This document shows, in pieces, positions 1-9,206 of a stretch of DNA of 64,000 nt. Source of the DNA: Bacteroides sp. (GTDB lineage Bacteria > Bacteroidota > Bacteroidia > Bacteroidales > Bacteroidaceae). The notes beneath the pieces are model-generated. The model saw only the letters and a program-made list of their open reading frames with translations. It was not told the DNA's origin and did not search any database. The stretch's first letter is position 1. Each line of letters starts with the position of its first letter. The stretch spans positions 25,397 to 89,396 of the forward strand of contig NZ_JAICZW010000042.1 in NCBI RefSeq assembly GCF_029057325.1, written 5' to 3'. The position numbers were made by a program, and so were the translations under genes.

Positions 1-329
1 AGCCGCTTTCCTTCATCGGCTTTGTCAATCGTAAAAGACTTGCGATACCAGCCGATATCGCCGGGCAACGCACCGCCACCCGTACCGGAAGGATTGTCCT
101 CGCTGAAGTCTCCTTCAATCGCCCAGTCGTGGGGCAAGTTCAGCTTCCGCCAGGCGGAATCGTCATAATCAGGCCGGGCGGCAGCCGCATCATCGCCCAA
201 ACGGAAAGTCCAGTCGGCGGTGAAGTCGAGGGAACGGTCATCCACGGTGATTTCTTCTTTGGGAGTGGCACAGCCGGTTGCCAACAGGAAGAGACTGATT
301 AAAGAGTAAACTATTCTATTCATAGCCAT
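1..329 (-). CDS. GH2-family beta-galactosidase-like lipoprotein, N-terminal part only
   Basis: Only the first ~109 residues lie in the window; the gene runs off the left edge. The N-terminus is a lipoprotein signal (hydrophobic stretch, then ATGC lipobox). It is followed by a sequence typical of the GH2 sugar-binding jelly-roll domain: a DWTFRLG strand, [11 protein letters not shown], and [21 protein letters not shown] and WYRK are hallmarks of Bacteroides GH2 beta-galactosidases. The start follows the GH31 stop codon directly, so the two are one transcription unit. A second in-frame ATG at 323 is equally possible. Substrate specificity cannot be read from this fragment. A beta-galactosidase acting with an alpha-xylosidase would fit xyloglucan side-chain removal, but that is inference. 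Confidence 0.75.
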   Translation of the reverse strand, partial: MAMNRIVYSLISLFLLATGCATPKEEITVDDRSLDFTADWTFRLGDDAAAARPDYDDSAWRKLNLPHDWAIEGDFSEDNPSGTGGGALPGDIGWYRKSFTIDKADEGKR

Positions 330-3194
330 TTATAGTTTCACAATTTGCGCCTTTCCGTCGTACTTCACCACTACCCCCTTCGCCTGCGGTTGGTCTTTGC
401 TGACCTTCACAACCGTGAAAGTACGTTCTTTCAGCATGCCGGGGAAATCGCCCGTGCGGTCGCCAATGGACAGCGTCCCTTCAACATCGTCATAAATGAA
501 AGGAATGGTGGCATACTGCCCTTTCTCGTAGTTATAGTTCACCCCTTCATCCTCGTAGAGCGTGAAGGCACCGTTCTTGCCCGCATAGACATAGAGCGTG
601 ATTTCCTCCGCCTGCTTTTCATCGCTATACTGCATATCGGGACCGAAAGGCAAGATGGAACCTGCACGTACATAGAGCGGAATCCGTTCGTAAGGAGCGT
701 CCACCTCCAGCCGCTGACCGCCGGACACATATTGGCCCGAATAGAAATCGTACCAACCACAACCTGCCGGGAAATAGACCTCGCGGCTGCGTGCCCCGTA
801 CTCATAGACCGGAGCCACCATCAAGGCAGGGCCGAACATATACTGGTCGCCGATGTTGTTCACATCCGCATCAGCCGTAAAGTCCATCACCAGCGGACGC
901 ATGATGGTATAGTCATCGAAGTGGGTCATACCCGCCAACGAATAGATATACGGCATCATCCGATAGCGCAGCTTCGTATAATAAACTACGGAGTTGTAGC
1001 ACGGATGCCCTTCGGGAGCAATGTTCCAGATTTCGCGGAAGGGATATTGCCCGTGCGCACGGAACAGCGGGCAGAAAGCGCCGAACTGATACCAACGGGT
1101 GTTCAGCTCCCGCCACTCCTTGTAGTCCGCATTCTCGCGTCCGGTCTTGTTGTACTCCACCTGGCCGGCCACGTAGCGGTTCTCCACACAGAAGCCGCCG
1201 ATATCCATCGTCCAATAGGGAATGCCGCTGACGGCAAAGTTCAGTCCGGCCGAAATCTGTGCCTTCATATCTTCCCAACGGGTAGCGATGTCACCGCTCC
1301 AGGTAGCGGTGGAGTAGCGTTGCAGTCCGGCAAAGCCCGAACGGGTCAGCAAGAAGACACGCTTGTCGGGCTCCACACCGCGCTGTCCGTCATAGATAGC
1401 CTCGGCATTCATCAGGGCGTAGGCATTAAAGAACTTGGCGGAAGGGCCAAGGGCCGTGGGGCCGCAAAGGTCCTTGCGATATTGCAAGTCTGTGCAGTCG
1501 CGGATGTTGGGTTCGCTGGCATCCATCCACCAGGCATCGATGCCGAGCGGATAGTAGTGGTCCTGCATCTGCTTCCAGAAGAGCTTCCGCGCCTCCGGTT
1601 CGTAAGCATCATAGAAGGAACCTAAGTAACCGGGGCCTACCCAGTCTTTGATGCTGTCCTTGATAGCCTGCCGATACATCCATCCCTTCGCGTCGAACTC
1701 CTTGAAGTGCTCGGTCGTGGCATAGAACTTGGGCCATACGGAGACCATCACCCGCCCGTGCATCGCATGAATGGAATCGACCATCCCCTTAGGGTCGGGA
1801 AAGCGGACCGGATCGAACTCGTGGCTGCCCCATGCATCTTGCGGCCAGTGCAGCCAGTCGATGACGATGTTGTCGATGGGAATCTGGCGATCACGGAATT
1901 CCTTCAATGTGGAGAGCACCTCTTCGCGTGTATTATACTTCTCACGACTCTGCCAGTAGCCCATCGCCCACTTCGGCATCACCTGCGCCTTTCCGGTCAG
2001 TGTGCGATAACCGCTGATGACATCGTCCATGTCATCACCGTAAACAAAATAGTAGTTCACTTCGTTCTGCATTTCGCCCCACCAGGAAAGTTTTTCCTGC
2101 TCTTCATCCGCCACCGGACTCAAAGCACGCAAACCGCAGTAAGAGACCACGCCGTCCGGCTTCCACTCTATCTTCAGGGGAACACGCTTACCGGCTTCCA
2201 GGTCAACGGCAAATTTGTAGCTGTTGGGATTCCAAGCCGTGCGCCAGCGTTCGGGCACAACCAGCTCGTTATCGATATAGACCTTCATATAGCCCGCATA
2301 GTAGAGGATGAAGCGGAACCGTCCCGTTTCAGCCGGTTCTATCTCGCCCTCATACATCACATGGGAGTTCATGAACGGAAATCCGTCGGGCAGGTTGATG
2401 ACCTTGTCCAGGTGGGCGGCACGGTCCAAGTGCTCGAAGTAGAGAGAGTCTTCGCGGCGCACGATGGTCGCCTCCTCCTTCTTCTCCGGAGTATAGGTAC
2501 CGGTCAAGGCACCTTCCTTCCCCTCTTTGTCGTAAAGCTTGAACACCTTGCCCAGCTGCGAGTAGTCGCGCGGGTCGCCAAAACGGCACAGCGAATAGCT
2601 GTCCCACAGCACGCCATAGTGCTTGTTGGAGACAATGAAAGGCACGGAAACCTTCGTGTTGTATTGAAACAGCTCCTCGTTCTTTCCTTTATAATTGAAC
2701 TCATCCGCCTGGTGCTGTCCCAAGCCGTAAAAAGCCTCATCGCTGCCCGCTGATTGGAACACCTGACGCACACTATAGCCCTTTGTCCCTTCCACCTCCA
2801 TCGGTATGAAAGTTCTGCCGTTCCGCTCTTCGGCAAGAATCTGTTTGCCATCGATATCCGTGAAGCGCACTTCACCCGTCTTCTTTGAAACAATGGCACA
2901 AAGTGCCGAAGTCTTTACAATGACCTCATCCCCCTGTTCCTCTACCTTGAAATCGGCCTTCTGCCTGGGAACGATGATCAGACTCTGCTCTTCCGAGAAA
3001 TCCTTCTCCGGAGTAGCCGATACATGGATGAGCTTTTCACCCATCACCTCTACCTTTACCTTGCGTACATCCGTCGGCCGCTGTTGTCCGACTTCCACAA
3101 CCACACCGCTTTCGGTCTGTTGGAATCCGCTGCCGGAACATGCCGCAAGCATCCATCCGACAAGCCAATACACTGAAGTGTTTTTCAATTTCAT
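330..3194 (-). CDS. GH31 alpha-xylosidase/alpha-glucosidase-like lipoprotein with PA14 insert
   Basis: Glycoside hydrolase family 31, 954 residues. It has a lipoprotein signal (LVGWMLAACS, Cys19), an N-terminal beta-sandwich (about 30-215), an inserted PA14-like domain (about 225-365), the (beta/alpha)8 catalytic domain (about 400-750) and C-terminal beta domains. Catalytic residues by family comparison are Asp558 in WWMDASEPN (nucleophile) and Asp634 in TWSGD (acid/base); IPYWTMDIGGF is a further GH31 signature. A PA14 insert in a GH31 of this length is known from Bacteroides xyloglucan alpha-xylosidases, so release of alpha-1,6-xylose from xylogluco-oligosaccharides is the favoured role. 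An alpha-glucosidase remains possible. It lies in an operon with the GH2 gene and beside a hybrid two-component regulator that probably controls both. Confidence 0.88.
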   Translation of the reverse strand: MKLKNTSVYWLVGWMLAACSGSGFQQTESGVVVEVGQQRPTDVRKVKVEVMGEKLIHVSATPEKDFSEEQSLIIVPRQKADFKVEEQGDEVIVKTSALCAIVSKKTGEVRFTDIDGKQILAEERNGRTFIPMEVEGTKGYSVRQVFQSAGSDEAFYGLGQHQADEFNYKGKNEELFQYNTKVSVPFIVSNKHYGVLWDSYSLCRFGDPRDYSQLGKVFKLYDKEGKEGALTGTYTPEKKEEATIVRREDSLYFEHLDRAAHLDKVINLPDGFPFMNSHVMYEGEIEPAETGRFRFILYYAGYMKVYIDNELVVPERWRTAWNPNSYKFAVDLEAGKRVPLKIEWKPDGVVSYCGLRALSPVADEEQEKLSWWGEMQNEVNYYFVYGDDMDDVISGYRTLTGKAQVMPKWAMGYWQSREKYNTREEVLSTLKEFRDRQIPIDNIVIDWLHWPQDAWGSHEFDPVRFPDPKGMVDSIHAMHGRVMVSVWPKFYATTEHFKEFDAKGWMYRQAIKDSIKDWVGPGYLGSFYDAYEPEARKLFWKQMQDHYYPLGIDAWWMDASEPNIRDCTDLQYRKDLCGPTALGPSAKFFNAYALMNAEAIYDGQRGVEPDKRVFLLTRSGFAGLQRYSTATWSGDIATRWEDMKAQISAGLNFAVSGIPYWTMDIGGFCVENRYVAGQVEYNKTGRENADYKEWRELNTRWYQFGAFCPLFRAHGQYPFREIWNIAPEGHPCYNSVVYYTKLRYRMMPYIYSLAGMTHFDDYTIMRPLVMDFTADADVNNIGDQYMFGPALMVAPVYEYGARSREVYFPAGCGWYDFYSGQYVSGGQRLEVDAPYERIPLYVRAGSILPFGPDMQYSDEKQAEEITLYVYAGKNGAFTLYEDEGVNYNYEKGQYATIPFIYDDVEGTLSIGDRTGDFPGMLKERTFTVVKVSKDQPQAKGVVVKYDGKAQIVKL

Positions 3195-3331
3195 ATTACT
3201 GCTTTTTTAAGTGATATTTCGCTGACGTAAAGGTAAGCTATTCACTTCAAAACAGGCGTGCCCAATGTTGACAGGAAAGGGTATTTTTGATTTTTCCTGA
3301 GACAATATGTTTCCGTTAGGGGTATCTTTTG

Positions 3332-6300
3332 TTATTTTCCCTCCCTTTCCTGATAGGCAGAGGGCAAAACTCCGAACTCTTCCTTGAAATACTTGCTGAA
3401 GTATTTGGGATTATTGAAACCCAACTGATAGGCTATTTCCGACACACTCTGCTGGCTCTCGCGCAACAACTGCGCGGCACGCTTCAGGCGGATGACGCGG
3501 ATGAATTCGATGGGAGTTCTCCCGGTAATCTGCGACAGTTTCTTGTACAGATGCACCCGACTCATCCCCAACGCCCGGCTCAACTCTTCTACCGACAGGT
3601 CGCAACGGGAGATGTTCGCCTCCACGTACCTGATGGCGTTCTCCACCAGCTTCTCGTCCATCGAGGTAATCGCCACCTCGCCCGGTTCGGGTTCTATCAT
3701 CGTCTTCTTCTTGCGCTTCTTGCTCAGGTCTATCAGCTTGCGCATCCGCAGAATCAGTATCTCCACATTGAAAGGCTTGGTCACATAGTCGTCCGCACCG
3801 ACGGTCAGCCCTTCCACCTTCGCCTCTATCGCTTGCCGTGCCGTGAGCAATATCACTGGAATGTCGCACGTGCGCTTGTCGGCTTTCAGGCAACGGCATA
3901 GCTCGTTTCCATCCATTTCGGGCATCATCACATCGCTGACCACGATGTCGGGCATCAGCTCCGGCATCTTCCGCCAGGCTTCCTTGCCATTGTAGGCCGC
4001 CTCTATGCGGAAGTAGAGGCGCAGGCTGTCCCTCATAAAGGCGACAAGGTCTTCATTGTCATCCACAATCAGGGCAAGCGGTTTTCCATTGTCTCCGTTC
4101 CCTTTTTCCGCATCCGGCAAGGTTTCTGGCAACGCTTCTTTCTCCGCATCCGGCAAAGAGGTTTCGGCAGCGCCCGCCCCTGTCGCAAGCGAGGCCGCTT
4201 TAAGAGCGTTCGCCCGCACGTGCTTCACAGGGAGTTCCACCAGAAAGACGCTTCCTCCGCCGGGGTTGTCCACCACACGCACCGTTCCCTCGTGCAGCGT
4301 CACGAAGTCGTGCACCAGGCTCAGCCCGATGCCGCTACCCATGGGTTGCTGCTTCAAATCGGCCCGCTCCACCTGATAGAAACGTTCGAAGATACGTTCC
4401 TTCTCCTCATCTCCGATGCCGACACCCGTATCCGAAACCTTTATCAGCAACTTCTCGGGAAGCTCTTTCGACATCTCCAACGCCACGTCCACGCGCCCTC
4501 CTTCGGGCGTGAATTTGAAGGCATTGGACAGCAGATTCATCACCACCTTGCCAATCTTGTCTTCATCGAACGACATCTCCAGTGACTCCATGGCCGAGAA
4601 GAAGGTCAGGCGCACGTGCTTCTTCTCCGAAAGCATCAGGAACGAAGTACAGATGCCGTGCACATACGCCACGATATCGCCTTCGGACAAGGTGAGGTGC
4701 AACCCCGCCATCTCGTTCTTACGGAAGTCGAGCAATTGGTTCACCAGGTTCAGCAGCCGTTGCGCATTGCGGTACATCAGCTCCAGCTTGCCGCGCAACT
4801 TCTCGTCCGTCACCTCCTTCAGCACGCCTTCCATCGGCGACAGGATAAGCGTGAGTGGAGTGCGCAGTTCGTGGCTGACACTGGTGAAAAAGCGGAACTT
4901 CAACTGGTTCAGCTCTTCTTTTTTCTTTGCATCCTCCTCCAGCTGACGCATTCTGAACTTGTTGCGCTCCTTGCGCTGTATCAGGTAGAGCGCAAACAGA
5001 ATAGCTCCTACTGCCAGCATGGCATAGACGAGGTATGCCCACGGAGTCATCCAGAAGGGAGGCTGCACGACAATCTTCAAGCACGCCTCTTCGGTACCCG
5101 CATAGCCGTCGCTGTTGGTCGCCTTCACCTTCAGCCGATAGGTTCCCGGGGCCAGGTTGGTATAAGTGACGCGATGTATGCCGGCAGGGGTGGTCAGCCA
5201 TCCGTCGTTGAAGCCCTCCAGCTTGTAGTGGTATCGCGTCTTTTCGGGCAGCACGAAGTTGTCTGAAGCAAACAGCACCGTGAACACGTTCTGACTATAC
5301 GTCAGGACAACCTTCCCGGCCGTGTTCAGCGACTCCTTCAACAGGATATGTCCCGCATACTCATCGCCCACTCTCACCTCTTCGTTGAACAGTTGAAAAC
5401 CGGTGAACATCACCTTGGGCAACTTCCGGTTGTATCTGATGCCGTCCGGCCTGAAGCGGTTCAAGCCGTAGAGTCCTCCCACCACAAGTTCACCCGTATG
5501 CAGGCGCCTCAAGGAACGCTGGTTGAAGTCGCAGCTTTGCAGACCATCCTTGTCGTCGTAGGTATAACAGCGGAACAGGGGTTGCCGTGTCTTCTCGTCC
5601 ATGGTCAGCACGATATTGGTCAGCCCGCCTCCCGCACTGACCCACATAGTCTTGTTATCATCTTCCGTAATGCCTAGCATCAGCATGCCGGAGAAATCGG
5701 GCCGGATGGGTACTTCATACAGTTCATCGCGCTTCGGGTCATACAAGTCCAGGCCTTCGCGCGTACCTATCCACAACAAGCCGCGGCTGTCTTCATATAC
5801 TTGATGGATGTTTTTGTTCGAAAGTTCCGCCCTCCCCTGCTTAGTGCCCGTGAAGTCCGTAATCTTTCTGGTGGACAAATCCATAAAGGCCAATCCCTTG
5901 GAAGTTCCTATAACCAGCCGGTTGTCTCTGCCGATGCAAAGAGAAGAGATGTAGTCCGAGGGTAGGTTTGAGTTTCCGGCAGCATAGGTGGCAAAGGTTC
6001 CCGTCTGCGGATTCAGGCATTGCAGCCCCCCGCCCAATGTACCAATCCAGATGTTCCGGTCGGCATCTTCCGCCAATGCCCACACGTTGTCATCGGCCAA
6101 CGAATTAGCATCGCCCTTGCGGGCCTTGTAACGGACAAACCGATTGCCGTCGTAGCAATTCAGTCCTCCCCAGAAGGTGCCGGCCCACAACTTGCCGCCG
6201 CTGTCGCGAAGCAGGCAGACCACCACGTTGCTCGAAATGGAACGGGCTTCCTCCGTATGCCGGAAAGTGGTATATTCGTCCGTCGCGCGGTTCCAGCGAA

Positions 6301-7411
6301 TCAATCCGCAATCATTGGTGCCCAGCCATACGATGTCATCCCCGCCGTCTTCCACGCAGTTCACGTCGCCCACTTCGGCAATGCCGAACTTGAAAGCGCT
6401 TTCGTTGTAGAAGGAGACGCCTTTCTTGTAGGTGCCCACCCACATCGTTCCGCCCTCGTCTTCATAGAGGACTGTCACCGTATTGTTGGACAACGTACGG
6501 CTGTCACCGGGAGTATTCATCAGGTATGTCTTCTCCGCTGCCGCCGGTTCTATCAGTTCGATGCCGTCCTGGTCTCTGCCTATCCATATACGTCCGTACT
6601 TGTCTTGCGCCACAGCCCGCACGACGTTGTAGGTATCTGTCCGGGGAGAACGCTGTTCCCACGTGTCACGAGGCAGATTGTAAATCCACACCCCTGCCAC
6701 ACTGAACGCCCACAACCGTTCGCTATTATCCGCAAACAGACCAAATTCCACATCCTTCATCTCGCCACAATCTCTCGGGATGTCACGATTTATCCAGCAG
6801 ACTTTCGGCTCCGCCTTATCCATACAGACTATAACACCGTCCTCCAGTATCAGCAGCACCTTTCCGCCACACTCTTTCATATCAGAAGCGACGGCTTCCG
6901 TTCCAAGTGCCTCCGAACCTTCCACCGCCACCGCCTTGTCCTTTCCCTCTTCATACCGATAGATGCCTTTGCCCTGAACCACTATCCAAAAGGTGTTCGC
7001 GCTGTCAATATAGACCAGCGAAGGGCTTCCGGCGATGCCGACATTCCGCATCCACGCCTCCACGTTGCGGTCGAATGTCTCCGATGCTGCATTGTAAATG
7101 GCATATCCGGAAGCCATACGTATCCACAGATTGCCGGAAGCATCTTCCTGGATGCCCTTGATGTAGCTGTCGGGAAGAGACTTCTCGTCATCCTTCCGGT
7201 TGCGATAAATCTTTACGTCGTAGCCGTCATAGCGGTTCAGCCCGGAAGCCGTACCAAACCACATAAATCCTTTGGAATCTTTATAGATGGCATTCACCTG
7301 ATTGTTGGACAGCCCGTCCTTCACCTCCAGATGCTTGAACATATAATTGTGTGAAAATATCGGGAAACATATCACCCAAAGCCATATAAGCAGAAGTCGC
7401 ACTCTTTTCAT
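3332..7411 (-). CDS. Hybrid two-component system regulator (sensor kinase, receiver and AraC DNA-binding domain in one chain)
   Basis: Single-chain sensor/regulator of 1,359 residues. Order: signal peptide (MKRVRLLLIWLWVICFPIFS), periplasmic two-component-regulator propeller repeats (about 25-680, many copies of GLNRYD/IWIGT-type motifs), Y_Y_Y domain (about 695-765, ending in YRLKVKATNSDG), one membrane helix, HisKA with phospho-acceptor His847 in SHELRTP, HATPase (DTGVGIG, GSGIGLSLV), receiver with Asp1160 in VSDVMMPEMDG, and a C-terminal AraC helix-turn-helix (about 1255-1359). Such proteins sense oligosaccharides in the periplasm and activate the adjacent polysaccharide locus. The start is set at the ATG that gives a clean signal peptide; a reading frame stays open 60 codons upstream, through the palindromic repeat at 7541-7634, but this extension looks non-coding. 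The GH31-GH2 operon begins 137 bp downstream on the same strand. Confidence 0.95.
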   Translation of the reverse strand: MKRVRLLLIWLWVICFPIFSHNYMFKHLEVKDGLSNNQVNAIYKDSKGFMWFGTASGLNRYDGYDVKIYRNRKDDEKSLPDSYIKGIQEDASGNLWIRMASGYAIYNAASETFDRNVEAWMRNVGIAGSPSLVYIDSANTFWIVVQGKGIYRYEEGKDKAVAVEGSEALGTEAVASDMKECGGKVLLILEDGVIVCMDKAEPKVCWINRDIPRDCGEMKDVEFGLFADNSERLWAFSVAGVWIYNLPRDTWEQRSPRTDTYNVVRAVAQDKYGRIWIGRDQDGIELIEPAAAEKTYLMNTPGDSRTLSNNTVTVLYEDEGGTMWVGTYKKGVSFYNESAFKFGIAEVGDVNCVEDGGDDIVWLGTNDCGLIRWNRATDEYTTFRHTEEARSISSNVVVCLLRDSGGKLWAGTFWGGLNCYDGNRFVRYKARKGDANSLADDNVWALAEDADRNIWIGTLGGGLQCLNPQTGTFATYAAGNSNLPSDYISSLCIGRDNRLVIGTSKGLAFMDLSTRKITDFTGTKQGRAELSNKNIHQVYEDSRGLLWIGTREGLDLYDPKRDELYEVPIRPDFSGMLMLGITEDDNKTMWVSAGGGLTNIVLTMDEKTRQPLFRCYTYDDKDGLQSCDFNQRSLRRLHTGELVVGGLYGLNRFRPDGIRYNRKLPKVMFTGFQLFNEEVRVGDEYAGHILLKESLNTAGKVVLTYSQNVFTVLFASDNFVLPEKTRYHYKLEGFNDGWLTTPAGIHRVTYTNLAPGTYRLKVKATNSDGYAGTEEACLKIVVQPPFWMTPWAYLVYAMLAVGAILFALYLIQRKERNKFRMRQLEEDAKKKEELNQLKFRFFTSVSHELRTPLTLILSPMEGVLKEVTDEKLRGKLELMYRNAQRLLNLVNQLLDFRKNEMAGLHLTLSEGDIVAYVHGICTSFLMLSEKKHVRLTFFSAMESLEMSFDEDKIGKVVMNLLSNAFKFTPEGGRVDVALEMSKELPEKLLIKVSDTGVGIGDEEKERIFERFYQVERADLKQQPMGSGIGLSLVHDFVTLHEGTVRVVDNPGGGSVFLVELPVKHVRANALKAASLATGAGAAETSLPDAEKEALPETLPDAEKGNGDNGKPLALIVDDNEDLVAFMRDSLRLYFRIEAAYNGKEAWRKMPELMPDIVVSDVMMPEMDGNELCRCLKADKRTCDIPVILLTARQAIEAKVEGLTVGADDYVTKPFNVEILILRMRKLIDLSKKRKKKTMIEPEPGEVAITSMDEKLVENAIRYVEANISRCDLSVEELSRALGMSRVHLYKKLSQITGRTPIEFIRVIRLKRAAQLLRESQQSVSEIAYQLGFNNPKYFSKYFKEEFGVLPSAYQEREGK

Positions 7412-7540
7412 ACTATCAGATTTTGTTGCAAATGAAAGGAAAAACAGGTAAAGAAACAAGAAAAGGAACAGTTTTAAACAAAGAAACTCCCTTTGGAAAG
7501 TAGTTCGGCCTGCCTTATAAAGTTGCACAACCGTGCCCAT

Positions 7541-7634
7541 AAACTTCATCTCGCGTGCGGAGATGTACATCTCAGCAGCTGAGATATACATCCCGGCACG
7601 CGAGATGTATATCTCACGCCGCGAGATGAAGTTT
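7541..7634. repeat. Nested palindromic repeat array
   Basis: The outer arms are a perfect 15-bp inverted repeat (7541-7555 and 7620-7634). Between them lie three palindromes of about 14 bp of the form GAGATGTACATCTC, GAGATATACATC and GAGATGTATATCTC, separated by 6-9 bp spacers. The whole block could fold into one long hairpin or several small ones. It fills the gap between the XRE gene and the regulator gene. No gene is seen in the rest of 7412-7702. Confidence 0.85.
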
Positions 7635-7702
7635 TTCTGCTGTGTTTGTCATTTTTCCCCGCCAGAAAAACTATTTTCCCTACCGTTCTTTGCCTTTTCC
7701 GC

Positions 7703-7909
7703 TCAATCTTCTTCCCGATACTCCAATATATCCCCCGGTTGGCAATCCAGCACTTTGCAGATTGCCTCCAGCGTAGAGAAGCGTACAGCTTTGGCCTTGC
7801 CGGTCTTCAGGATAGAGAGGTTGGCGGGAGTGATGTCCACTTTCTCCGCCAGCTCGCTCAAAGATATTTTCCGACGAGCCATCATAATGTCAAGGTTTAC
7901 TACAATCAT
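7703..7909 (-). CDS. Small XRE-family (YozG-like) transcriptional regulator
   Basis: A 68-residue stand-alone Cro/CI-type helix-turn-helix protein: MMARRKISLSELAEKVDITPANLSILKTG covers the HTH, and the tail CKVLDCQPGDILEY is typical of YozG-like regulators. Proteins of this kind occur beside DUF2975 membrane proteins in many bacteria (YoaS/YozG in Bacillus subtilis). Here it is the last gene of a minus-strand cluster with three DUF2975 genes and a CPBP protease; the gap to the previous gene is 18 bp. It is the natural candidate to bind the two matching palindromes at 10873-10887 and 10937-10953 upstream of the operon; that assignment is inference. Confidence 0.88.
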   Translation of the reverse strand: MIVVNLDIMMARRKISLSELAEKVDITPANLSILKTGKAKAVRFSTLEAICKVLDCQPGDILEYREED

Positions 7910-7927
7910 ATCTGTTTCCTCTCTTCG

Positions 7928-8518
7928 TTAAATGGTCAAGTCTTGTTCCTCCTTCATCTTCACCCCAACGGCAAATATCTCGGTGAAAAGCGCCAACAGC
8001 AGATAAGAGGGACGGATATATTTGGGCGAATAGGGCAGCACCGCAAAGTCTGTCAGTTCCACCTGCGAAGCGGCGAGGTGATAGTCCATATAGAAATTGA
8101 CTTCCATCATCAAGTATAACAGCAACGTGGAATAGACGAAGAAGCGCATCCGCCGCACATTCTCCCGCGTAAAGACTTCCCCACGCAACACCCGCATAAT
8201 CAACCGGAAGATGCACCAACAACCATACAGAAAGAACAGGCAGACCAGAAGGGTGACAACCGTCTGCACATAGCGCATGGACGAAGGCTTCACGCCTACC
8301 CGCACGGAAGAGACAGCGCACTCCACCTTCCGTTCCAATACCTTGTTAAATACAGAATCGCACTCCTGCACAGCAATCGGACGCACACGCAAACCCGCAA
8401 CAGGGTCGCGGCTTATCATCGCATCGTTGTATCCGGCAGCAAAATCCCACCAACTCAAAAACGTATCTCCCAACCAAAAGAGCACCACCAGCAGTGCCAA
8501 CAATTTTATCATTCTCAT
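7928..8518 (-). CDS. DUF2975 family membrane protein (copy 3)
   Basis: A 196-residue inner-membrane protein with about four hydrophobic segments: N-terminal (LLALLVVLFWLG), TLLVCLFFLYGCWCIF, VYSTLLLYLMMEV and SYLLLALFTEIFAVGV. It ends in VGVKMKEEQDLTI, the conserved DUF2975 C-terminus. Function is unknown. It is one of three tandem paralogues; sequence around the junctions, including the ribosome-binding region and the last codons of each gene, is almost identical in all three, which indicates tandem duplication. This copy has drifted most. The start at 8518 has an alternative ATG two codons downstream. Confidence 0.85.
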   Translation of the reverse strand: MRMIKLLALLVVLFWLGDTFLSWWDFAAGYNDAMISRDPVAGLRVRPIAVQECDSVFNKVLERKVECAVSSVRVGVKPSSMRYVQTVVTLLVCLFFLYGCWCIFRLIMRVLRGEVFTRENVRRMRFFVYSTLLLYLMMEVNFYMDYHLAASQVELTDFAVLPYSPKYIRPSYLLLALFTEIFAVGVKMKEEQDLTI

Positions 8519-8537
8519 ATCGTTACATCCTCCTTTA

Positions 8538-9188
8538 TTAAATGGTTAAGTCTTGTTCTTCCTGCAACTTCAGCCCGATGTTGAAAATCTCTGCACCCAA
8601 CAGGGCAAAGATACCTGCCACCAGATAGAGCAAAGAGGAAATGCCATTGAATGACGGCCGGTAGTTCTCAAAATCGACCAAAGAACTTATCATCCGATAA
8701 TCGATATAGGCAAACAGAAAACTGAAAAGCCAAGTAACGGCCAATGCCCACCCCAACCGGCGCAATAGGCGCACATTGTCGAAAACAAAGACCCGGCACT
8801 TGCGGACATTTGTCAGGAAACGACGGGCCTGCCTCATCGAATAGACCAAACAAGCAAAAAGCGCTATGCCGCACAAGCATCCCGCCGCCCGTACACCAAA
8901 CGGCACTTGCCGCACATCCAAAGCCACAAATCCCGTCTCCATCTCTTCATAACGCACGGGCAGCACCTCGCCGGAGCGGATATTGGCCAGCGAGTCCGTA
9001 TAATGATAACCGGTCTTCGACTCCAGTCTGACAGGGAGCCTGCGCTCTGTCCCTTCAGAACAATTCTGCACTACATAGTCTATGACACGACCACCTTCCA
9101 CCATAATAAAATACCCATACAATCCGCCAATAAAAAACGAAAGCAGATAACACAACATCTTACTTCTTGATATTCCTTTCATTATCAT
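8538..9188 (-). CDS. DUF2975 family membrane protein (copy 2)
   Basis: A 216-residue integral membrane protein with about four hydrophobic segments: MLCYLLSFFIGGLYGYF, AAGCLCGIALFACLVYSM, ALAVTWLFSFLFAYI and GISSLLYLVAGIFALLGAEIF. The extracytoplasmic loop after the first helix is about 70 residues. The C-terminus IGLKLQEEQDLTI matches copy 1 exactly over nine residues. It is the middle gene of the three-copy tandem array, 18-19 bp from each neighbour. A second in-frame ATG is two codons inside. Function unknown. Confidence 0.85.
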   Translation of the reverse strand: MIMKGISRSKMLCYLLSFFIGGLYGYFIMVEGGRVIDYVVQNCSEGTERRLPVRLESKTGYHYTDSLANIRSGEVLPVRYEEMETGFVALDVRQVPFGVRAAGCLCGIALFACLVYSMRQARRFLTNVRKCRVFVFDNVRLLRRLGWALAVTWLFSFLFAYIDYRMISSLVDFENYRPSFNGISSLLYLVAGIFALLGAEIFNIGLKLQEEQDLTI

Positions 9189-9206
9189 CGTTACATCCTC
9201 CTTCCA

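Noticed and set aside
345-1625. Long plus-strand frame opposite the GH31 gene
   Set aside because: It is antisense to a well-supported enzyme; long opposite-strand frames arise from codon bias. The same applies to the frames opposite the hybrid regulator, SusC, GH110 and S41 genes.
7412-7591. 60-codon N-terminal extension of the hybrid regulator
   Set aside because: It encodes the palindromic repeat (MYISAAE/MYISARE) and would bury the signal peptide; the ATG at 7411 gives a normal export signal.
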